Below are positions 56,753 to 64,000 of a stretch of 64,000 bases of DNA, one piece after another (within the stretch, counting starts at the first letter, position 1; each line of letters starts with the position of its first letter). The position numbers were made by a program, and so were the translations under genes. The notes beneath the pieces were generated by a model. That model ran no database searches. It was not told the origin of the DNA and saw nothing but the letters and a program-made list of their open reading frames with translations. The DNA is from Nematopogon swammerdamellus (Eukaryota; Arthropoda; Insecta; Lepidoptera; Adelidae), in NCBI GenBank assembly GCA_946902875.1, contig OX336340.1:22149566-22213565 (forward strand). Direction: 5' to 3'.

Positions 56753-57014
56753 AGGTTTCCGCACCCCGTACGGAAGCCGTACTAACCCTACAACGTATGT
56801 CTGTCTGTCTGTCTGTCCGTCCGTCCGTCCGTCTTAGGGCTGTACCTTTGGAACCGTAATAGCTAGCCAGTTGAAATTTTCACAGCGCATGTGTTATTTT
56901 GGCGGATATAACAACAATCCCTATAAGTCCGCATACAAGAATCATGCCTTTTCAACATGTTTTTTTGTGGTGCGGAAACCTCGGTGCGCGTGTCCGACTC
57001 GCACTTGACCGGTT
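56753..57014 (-). mobile_element. CCGGCCAAG repeat
   Basis: TTTAGGTTTCCGCACCCCGT start and CCGACTCGCACTTGACCGG end, minus orientation, with long GTCTGTCTG/CCGTCCGTC tract. Confidence 0.75.
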
Positions 57015-57275
57015 TTTTTATCTGACATAGTTGGGTCACGTTGGTGAACTAGGTGCCACGTCAGCGCTTACCTTTGGTCGTGCCGGCTACACTGATCTGG
57101 ACGAAAATAACTAACTATTTATATAGCCGTTTCGACCGACTTTTAGTTCAGTACGGTGGTAGCAATCCGTACGGGTAAAGCCCTATTACCTAGTGAAGCA
57201 TGTAATGGAAGGGAGCTACAGATTAACGTGAAATCCGAACCACGGTTAGCCTCAACAGTCGAACGGTGACGTCAC
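57015..57275 (-). mobile_element. 5S/tRNA-headed SINE, decayed
   Basis: Tail-1 (minus) follows the T-run, then a degraded head: GAAATCCGAACCACGG is the B-box region on the plus strand. The 5S part is mostly lost. Confidence 0.6.
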
Positions 57276-57862
57276 GCACCGACCCGCTTACAGCCTTGAG
57301 GTACAAGCGTTTGGCTCTGTGGACCTTGAATACTCTCCTACATCCATAGCGTTGGAACTAACGGAGTTTAATGATTTCTATAACACATCGAAGTTCAGAC
57401 CGCGCACGGGTGTGCTCGATTTCACGAGCTCGCCTGATCCTGACAAACTGCAAATTTAAATAAAAAACTATCATACCAATTTAATCGAATTTAATCATAA
57501 AGCACCGACATTTTTCCATAAATCTCTACACCAATTTCGCAAGGGCGAGTTTCCTTGTCGAAATCAAAGCAATAATCGAGACGCAGGCACATTGCCATTA
57601 AAAACTTTGCAAAATAAAGGAGTCTCGTCTCTAGCTGCGGGCGATGCGGCCCCGGCGCGGCGCGCGGCCGGGTCGTCCTACGTGGTCCTACGCGCGGAGG
57701 CTTTCGCGGAAGGCATCAGCCCACGTGCACGGTGCGAGGTCCACGCACCGACCCGCTTACAGCCTTGAGGTACAAGCGTTTGGCTGCGTGGACCTTCTAT
57801 AATATAATAATACTTCTATAATTCTATCACATACGTGCATAGAGTTGGAACTAACGGAGTTT
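57275..57862. repeat. Direct repeat pair (~100 bp, 465 bp apart)
   Basis: 57275-57372 and 57741-57862 share CGCACCGACCCGCTTACAGC, CTTGAGGTACAAGCGTTTGG and GTTGGAACTAACGGAGTTTA. The interval contains a GC-rich block (57630-57725). It may be a local duplication or the termini of an unknown element. Confidence 0.75.
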
Positions 57863-57898
57863 ATTGAAAGCATATAGTCAAGGACGCAAGTGAAATGA

Positions 57899-58230
57899 AA
57901 ACCGGCCAAGTGCGAGTCGAACTCGCGCACCGAGGGCTCCGTATCGCCATGCCATGGCTAGCGCCACTCACGCCATCTATCTATGGCGTGTTATGAAATG
58001 ATTCATATTAGTTAAATGTCATGATTAGTTAAAATGCTTCATAAGCTATTCGGTAGATGGCGCGGGCGCATACACTTTTTGGTTTCTTCTATGGGAACCC
58101 CCGTGATTTTTTTACTTTTTCTTATTTTTATTATTTCTTGTTATATCGGCCATAATAACACATATTCTGTGAAAATTTCAACGGGCTACCTATTACGGTT
58201 CAAGAGATACAGCCCTCGGACAGACGGACG

Positions 58231-58262
<32 letters not shown>

Positions 58263-58308
58263 GCGTAGTCTTAGTAATAGGGTCCCGTACCGGATACGGA
58301 ACCCTAAA
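57899..58308 (+). mobile_element. CCGGCCAAG repeat, full length
   Basis: AAACCGGCCAAGTGCGAGTC start, GACGGACGGACGGACAGACA tract and GGATACGGAACCCTAAAAA end. The best-preserved copy in the window. Confidence 0.85.
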
Positions 58309-58328
58309 AACCTTCGATGCACCATTAA

Positions 58329-58643
58329 TATTTTTTTTATAAGGAAATTTACACAGTTGATTACATCACTTACTACATCCGTGATGACAGCACATAACAC
58401 TTTGGTGAACTAGATGCCATGCCAGTACTTCCAGTCGGTCGTGCCGGCTACACTGAACTGGACCAAAAACTAACTGTACTGCGGTAGTATCAACCCGGGC
58501 GTGTTAAACCCTATACCACCTAGTAAGGTAAGAAGAGAAGGGACCTACGTGGAATTCGAACCACGGTCAGCCTCCAACGGTCGAGCGGTCACCCGTTCAA
58601 GTACTGACCGCGCCCAGGTGTACTAATGACCACGACCGTCATT
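58329..58643 (-). mobile_element. 5S/tRNA-headed SINE
   Basis: T-run, tail-1, then the head. The B-box on the minus strand is GTGGTTCGAATTCCAC, a near-perfect tRNA B box, and GGGCGCGGTCAGTACTTG is the 5S-like part. The tail-1 part has an internal deletion. Confidence 0.75.
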
Positions 58644-58696
58644 CTTCCCTCTGGAGAAAACACTATTTTCATAATCTGTCATAATTATAATTTTGT

Positions 58697-58978
58697 GAAC
58701 TTCGGTAGCTCATTTGTGCTTTGGATCGACGCCAGATCGTGAAATTAAGCACACCCGGGCGCGGTCAGAACTTGGACGGGGACTGTCGACCGTTGAGGCT
58801 AGCCGTGGTTCCAATCCCACCGAAATCTGTAAGTAGTAATCTAAATCTGCAAGTCCTTTCCTTAATAGGGGGAAGGGTATCCGTCCGAACTGATACCATT
58901 GCACTGACTGAAAGGTTGGTCGTAGCGGCAAGTAAAATAGTTCGTATTATCCGTCCAGTTCAGTGTAGCCGACACGAA
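58697..58978 (+). mobile_element. 5S/tRNA-headed SINE, 3'-truncated
   Basis: TTCGGTAGCTCATTTGTGC A-box region, GAAATTAAGCACACCCGGGC and GCGGTCAGAACTTGGACGGG 5S-like region, GTGGTTCCAATCCCAC B-box, then tail-1 ending at GTGTAGCCGACACGA. Confidence 0.8.
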
Positions 58979-59100
58979 CAAATGAAATTCATAAAATGTT
59001 ATGAGGTTACTTTAAAGGATGTAAGGTGATGGTAGTCAACCAGGACACACCGGTGGTGGTTGTATGAATGACACGCGTAATTTTACGTGACATTCAAACT

Positions 59101-59600
59101 TCAGAACAAAGACCTACATTTTTTTATGGATAGCACATGTGACATCGTTTTACCTACAAGTAGGTGTCTAACGATACCCATGGACATTCTGTGATGTACG
59201 GGGATTGCGAATGCCGGCCTGACAGAAGCCCTTTCACGCGCCTTTTGAAAAACCCCAGCCCGTACTTGGGAGGAAATACATGGGCAGGGAGTGCGTTCCA
59301 CATTTTCCCGGTTCTGTGAATAAAATACCTACAGAACCGGTTGGTGCGCATCCGTGTACCTGCCCAGTATGCGAGTGCGGAGGTGGAATGGGGACGGCGG
59401 AATCGCGTTAAACAGCTCCTCCGAACACTCCCCATGAAATAGACGATAGAACACCGAGGGACATCGATAGGAGCCGACGTCCATACATCCGACATGGCAA
59501 CACTTATTGGTATAAATATCATCAAAATGGTTAGCCATTATATTTTTACTCTTCAGCTTTATATAACGTGACACTTGGTCCGGGTCGTTTCTCACCCTAT
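59101..59600 (-). pseudogene. Jockey-like ORF2 C-terminal fragment and 3' UTR
   Basis: The minus frame (59154-59525) contains RTGKMWNALPAHVFPPKYGL and GFFKRRVKGLLSGRHS, the characteristic end of Jockey/CR1-type ORF2. The upstream part includes a serine/arginine segment (RRSCLTRFRRPHST) where the frame shifts. The 3' UTR ends near 59110 with a T-run on the plus strand. It is the best copy of the family also seen at 2421, 3195, 41750, 46990 and 62995. Confidence 0.75.
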
Positions 59601-59990
59601 AGAGATGGAGAGAGCTTCGAAAACGTCACTGGAAGCATCCTACAGAATATGGATAGGTAGAGAGAGGGAGGTCGAGAGCGGAACTGGTGTTTCCCCGCGT
59701 CCTAGTCAACGCAGACTAGCTGACGAGGGCTTGAAGCGAGCCGAAACGTGAAGCATGGGCGGGAAATTTAGAGTGGCCACTCGCTAGTCCCGGCCTCGAT
59801 TAATACCCTCCTCTACTGCCGATGGGCCCGGATATGTTCGGTGAAGCCATCGCAAGCTTAGATCCACACCTTCCTATATGGTTGAGGGAGGCGATGGCTG
59901 GCCCTGTTGTGGTGCTCGTGAACGGATGCTGTTGGTGGAGACTGGCCTGCTTCATGTGGCAGTGTGGTGGGTATATAACTTCATACAATA
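59601..59990 (+). mobile_element. Unclassified element remnant carrying a hammerhead fold
   Basis: GC-richer than its flanks and without an open frame of recognised kind. The ribozyme is at 59696-59750. By analogy with known hammerhead carriers this could be part of a Penelope-like element, but no reverse transcriptase or GIY-YIG sequence is visible. Confidence 0.45.
59696..59750 (+). ncRNA. Hammerhead ribozyme fold 2
   Basis: Stem III 5' strand CGCG 59696-59699, U 59700, predicted cleavage after C 59701. Stem I is a perfect 6-bp hairpin: CUAGUC 59702-59707, loop AACGCA, GACUAG 59714-59719. Core CUGACGA 59720-59726. Stem II GGCU/AGCC (59728-59731 with 59739-59742) with one unpaired G. GAAA 59743-59746. 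Stem III 3' strand CGUG 59747-59750. A59746 pairs with U59700. All conserved core residues are present in type III topology. Catalysis is inferred. Confidence 0.82.
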
Positions 59991-60264
59991 ATAATTAATA
60001 TCAAACATTTTTCACTTTGTAACGAATTTCTGCATCTGTCATAAATCAGCGCATGCGTGTTTAGGCAGTGGTAAAAATTATTTTTAAGTAGACTAAGTTC
60101 ACATTGAAAAACATTTCAGTAAATTTTCTTGGCAGTTCTTCTTCGCTGTGATAATGGAACTGGCGGAATGTTACAATGTAAATATGATAGATCTGAGCAC
60201 AGTGTACTGCCAAGAGGGTCTAAATAAACAATAAACAATAGAAAAGCATAGCATTATGCATAAA

Positions 60265-62352
60265 TCTATACATATAATAAAATCGTAGAGGTAAGAAAGT
60301 CTGTACATTGAATGTATTCGGAAAAAAACTAACCAGGGTGGCTTAAAATGAGATACTGAACATGTTAGAACAGTTTTTAAAATTTTTGTTTGTTTGTTTG
60401 TTTGTCTGTACGCGCATCACGCAAAAACCACTGAACGGAATTAGACGAAACTTTGTATAGTGGCAGTTTATATGCCGGGTTAACATAATACGTAAAAAAA
60501 AATAACAAAAAATAAAAAAAAATTAACAATTATAAACATTATTGCGCGTTTAAAATCACGTAGTCCAAAGTACATAATTATATCTTGAGAACTGGCAGCA
60601 AATAAAATTTGAATAAAATATTCATTCGAAATTTAAAAATAAGTAGATACAACGAAAATGACAGTTCTTCTTTTTTATAACTTGAACACAATAGTCAATA
60701 CATATCTATTCTTTCTATACACATCATAAAATCGTAAATGCAAAAATGTCTATTTGTACGCGCATCTCGCAAAAACCACTGAACGGAATTTGACGAAACT
60801 TTTTATAGTGACAGTGTATATCCCGGATGAACATAATAATTAAAAAATATAATAAAAATCACGTAATCCAAAGTAAAGGAAAAACAATTTTAAATGTCAT
60901 GTAGACAACGGAGAACTGTCATCTCGACGTGAGCTGGCCGGTGACAAATTGTTTGATAAATAAAAATAATATTTGGAAGTCGAAGTTATGTCGCTGTCAT
61001 TGCTGCAATAAAATTTATATATCTGTTGCCCGCAACTTCGCTCGCGTGAAATTCGTATTTAAAAAAAAGAAAGTAAGTAACTAAAGGCGGGCCCGAAGGC
61101 GGATCTGCGCTCACGTAAACGATATTCTTTCTCGATGAAAGTAACTAAGGGCGAGGCGGAAGGCGGAGCTGAGTTCAGGAAGAAGAAAAACATTCTTGAA
61201 GAAAGTAAGTAACTAAGGGCGAGGCCGAAGGCCGAGCTCTATTCTGGAAGACCATAAACCTTCTCGAAGAAAGTAAGTAACTATGGGCGAGGCCGCAGGC
61301 CGAGCTGCGTTCAGGAAGAAGCTAAACCATCTTGAAGAAAGTAAGTAACTAAGGTGAGGCCGAAGGCCGAGCTACGTTCGGATAATTGAAAAACCATCTC
61401 GAAGAAAGCAAGTAACTAAGGGCGAGGCCGAAGACCGATCTGCGTTCAGGAAGAAGCTTAACCATCTGAAGAAAGTAAGCAACTAAGGCGAGGCCGAAGG
61501 CCGAACTACGTTCTGACAAATGATAAACTATCTCGAAGAAAGCAAGTAACTAAGGGCGAGGCCGAAGGCCGAGCTGCGTTCAGGAAGAAGCTAAACCCTC
61601 TCGAATAAAGTTAATTAATATTAAGATTAAGTTAATTTAATTTAAATTTTATTATAAAGTCCACGCTTCTAACGGCAAATATACCGTGCATCCTAGAACC
61701 TCGCGGTTATTCCCGGCTGGATGGCAAGAGGCCCGATGCTATCACCTTAGTGCCATGGACTAAGGGTAGTTATTTTATGTGGGACGCCACTTTTGTTCTC
61801 ACATTGGCTCCAAGTCACGTTAGGACATCTTCAAGAGCGGCTGGCGCGGCCGAGGCTGGGGCGGAGAGCCTCAAACGCAGCAAATATAGAAATATAATTA
61901 AAGATTTCGAATTTGTTGCGTTTGCGGTTGAAACCCTCGGTCCGTGGAGCAGTGAAGCCAAAAGAGGCTTGAGCTGGTTGACGCAACTGGTGTCCCGCCA
62001 TCAAGGGCTTATGTACTTCATTCAAAGGGTAAGCCTTGCCATCCAGCGGGGTAATGCCGCAAGTGCTCTAAGAACATTTTAAAATGCCCGTTTTGATAGT
62101 TATTTTAATGTTTGTTAGGTAGGTTTAATTCTGTAGTTATTAATATTACTTTTTTATTTTTATGAAATAAATAGATTGAGTAAACGATATTATATTCTAT
62201 CGAAGAAAGGAAGTCTTTAAGGGCGAGGCCCGAAGGCGGAAGAGGGTTTTTGGTTTACCTGAACGCAGCTCGGCCTTCGGCCTCGCCCTTAGTTACTTAC
62301 ATTCTTCTTTGGAATACGAATTTCACGCGAGCGGAGCCGCGGGCTCAGCTAG
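60265..62352 (+). mobile_element. 2.09-kb Helitron, copy 2
   Basis: TC (60265) preceded by A, CTAG (62349-62352) followed by T. It parallels 37656-39748 over its whole length, including the internal second 5'-like end (60714), the tandem block (about 61068-61610) and the captured frame. Few differences suggest a recent transposition of one family. Confidence 0.85.
61648..62082 (+). CDS. Captured open frame, PD-(D/E)XK-like signature, copy 2
   Basis: Same frame as 39044-39478, open to the stop at 62080-62082. RPD, WDAT and KRSKY are preserved. The differences noted are S to Y just after the WTKGS segment and E to Q before the LVSRHQG segment, both non-synonymous. Preservation could reflect youth of the copies rather than selection. 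Probably not translated as an independent protein. Confidence 0.65.
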   Translation, partial: FIIKSTLLTANIPCILEPRGYSRLDGKRPDAITLVPWTKGSYFMWDATFVLTLAPSHVRTSSRAAGAAEAGAESLKRSKYRNIIKDFEFVAFAVETLGPWSSEAKRGLSWLTQLVSRHQGLMYFIQRVSLAIQRGNAASALRTF

Positions 62353-62465
62353 TAATTATATATAACCATAACCTTTTTTTTAATAATGGCCCAAACATTT
62401 TTATATCTTCTATATGTTTTTGTATTTTTTTGGAACTATTAAAATTATTTTAAGTAAGTAAGTAC

Positions 62466-62755
62466 CACAGAGTATCAAATGCGCGCGCCCCTCCTAGAGG
62501 TGCCCTGAGCGCGATTTCTCTACAACGCCGTTGAAGCCTGTGGGCGTGGCCTATGACTTACATATGTGTGTTGTGCGTGTGCATTTGTTTTGTGCGTGTG
62601 CCTAACTTGCTCCTCTTTGTGTGTAGTGTCGATACTAACACACACACACACATACGAAGCGCCAGCAGCACTGCGTGTAGTTTTTGGGTTTCAAATATTA
62701 TCGCTTAGGGCGTCTCTAGTAGGGGGCGCGCGCGGTAGGTATTTGATGCTCTGTG
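62466..62755. mobile_element. hAT-type MITE, copy 2
   Basis: 290 bp, CACAGAGTATCAAAT start and ATTTGATGCTCTGTG end. Flanked by the perfect 8-bp repeat GTAAGTAC (62458-62465 and 62756-62763). Inverse orientation relative to 24065-24342. Confidence 0.9.
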
Positions 62756-62994
62756 GTAAGTACCAACTTTGATGCAAAACCAAAAATAAAGATAACAATT
62801 TTGTCCCTGACTCTACAACATAACTTTATCAAATTTGACTAAAACTCTTTTACCGTTTAGTCCCTTAAATACCTATTCCGAAATTTCGATCGCCGTCGAC
62901 AAAATTACTTCAAATTCGTGGAACCGCCTCTATCGGCGGGCCACAACCTCGCCACTGGCATTTTTTAACTAATTGTCACGCTTTTTTTGTATAG

Positions 62995-63125
62995 TAGCCA
63001 TCCATAAGATGTCTAAAGACGCCCATGGGCATTCGGTCGCATGTAGGGGTTGCGAATGCCATGCCGGCTCGATAGGTGCCTATTCACGGCTCTCATGAAA
63101 GACCCAAGAATGTACTAGGGGGATA
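62995..63125 (-). mobile_element. Jockey-like LINE 3' end fragment
   Basis: Plus-strand GACGCCCATGGGCATTCGGT and GAATGCCATGCCGGCTCGAT match the ORF2 end of the 59101-59600 family in the same orientation. The frame is broken. Confidence 0.6.
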
Positions 63126-63128
63126 TTT

Positions 63129-63502
63129 TCTTTATGGAAACTAACTCGGTTGGTTACATCACCTACAACATCCGTGATGTCAGCCCATAACACCGGGTTA
63201 ACTAGGAGGCATGTCAGTGCTTCCCTTCATTTCATGTCGGCTACACTGAACTGGACGAAAAACACAAACTATTTACATAACCGTTTTGACCGACGTTTCG
63301 CTCAGTGCGGTGGTAACAACCCGGGCGGGATAAACCCTACCACCTAGTAGGGTAAGAAAGAAGGGAAGGGACCTGCAGTTTAACGTGGAATCCGAACCAC
63401 GGTCAGCCTCCAACGGTCGAGAGGCCACCCATCCAAGTACTGACCGCGCCCGGGGTTGCATAATAACAGTCGAACGACCGCACCACTGAGCTACCGAAGC
63501 TG
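63129..63502 (-). mobile_element. 5S/tRNA-headed SINE, full head
   Basis: Minus-strand head: CTTCGGTAGCTCAGTGGTGC (A-box), then GGGCGCGGTCAGTACTTGGA (5S-like), then GTGGTTCGGATTCCAC (B-box). Tail-1 is almost complete but ends in TATGG without a long A-run. Confidence 0.8.
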
Positions 63503-64000
63503 ACATTTATGTGGGGTAAATAAAAAAAAAATATGGGGATCATGAACATTTCAAGTACCTACTATTATAAAGTAATCTTGAGAGTTCTATCATATTTTCT
63601 GTAGCATCCCATTCAAAAACATCATTGAAGGAAGGGTTCGCATGGATCTTCTATGAAATTAGCAGGTATTTTATTAAATTTTAACATTTTGTGTTGCAGT
63701 GTTGTGCGGCGGTTATGGAGCGGATCGATGGCGTCGCGATTATTTTTATATAATTTTGAATCGAGCGGCGGCGCGGGCGCACCAGCGAAGCCTCCACGTC
63801 GCTTCCAACCTACGCACATCTGCATAACATTTAGATAACGCATTGCAGGTAGCAAACTTGGGCAGGTACTCGGGAACAAGCTGTTCGCGAGTACCTGCCC
63901 ACGTGTGTGAGTACGTACATGTGACACAAGGATATATGCGCGCAACAAGCGTACGGTAACTACATAATATTAAAAAAAAACCAAAACGAATCCTTTTATT
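63503..64000 (+). other. Window end: possible exon and a strong hairpin
   Basis: A T-rich tract ending TTGTGTTGCAG (63687-63697 area) could be a splice acceptor. It precedes a GC-rich frame starting ATGGCGTCGCG (63728) that stops after 36 codons. A 43-nt hairpin is at 63859-63901. No gene family recognised. Confidence 0.3.

Overview
The window is insect nuclear DNA and almost certainly lepidopteran. It holds one confident host gene: an intronless class III POU-homeobox gene on the minus strand (50050-51219), closely matching the silkworm POU-M1/SGF-3 protein and Drosophila ventral veins lacking (vvl/drifter/Cf1a). It sits in a GC-rich, CpG-rich island (about 48.1-51.8 kb), and I could recognise no transposon between about 47.2 and 53.6 kb. 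Most of the rest is transposable-element DNA in layers, typical of a medium or large moth or butterfly genome.

Layout. 0-1.4 kb: 3' half of a Jockey-superfamily LINE. 1.9-2.0 kb: a 25-bp minisatellite. 2.4-11.6 kb: LINE 3' ends, SINE pieces, a 261-bp MITE, a 103-bp-arm hairpin repeat, a CA microsatellite. 11.65-11.84 kb: an inverted-repeat unit carrying a hammerhead ribozyme fold. 13.87-21.44 kb: a 7.6-kb foldback-type element with arms of 4 and 7 tandem units of about 555 bp in opposite orientation. 22-26 kb: MITEs and nested SINEs. 26.45-29.53 kb: an RTE-clade LINE with an intact endonuclease plus reverse transcriptase frame (minus). 30-46 kb: scattered SINEs, Helitrons and MITEs, including a 2.09-kb Helitron at 37656-39748. 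46.4-46.8 kb: the longest tRNA/5S-headed SINE. 48-52 kb: the POU gene. 53.6-64 kb: more MITEs and SINEs, a second hammerhead fold at 59696-59750, and a second near-identical copy of the Helitron at 60265-62352.

Names used below. 'Tail-1' is a retroposon body ending in GTGTCAGTTTCCAT plus an A-run. The '5S/tRNA head' is a promoter-like head joined to tail-1. 'Family B' is a separate repeat of about 320 bp that begins near GGCCGGTACTT and ends in a TATG-type simple repeat; its first ~115 bp also occur joined to tail-1 ('head-B/tail-1').

The most interesting items are two full hammerhead ribozyme folds, the foldback-like 555-bp array, a SINE whose head combines tRNA-like A and B boxes with a 5S rRNA-like internal control region, exchange of SINE heads, and a Helitron pair carrying an open frame with a PD-(D/E)XK-like signature. 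All element names and homologies come from pattern recognition and memory; no database search was run.
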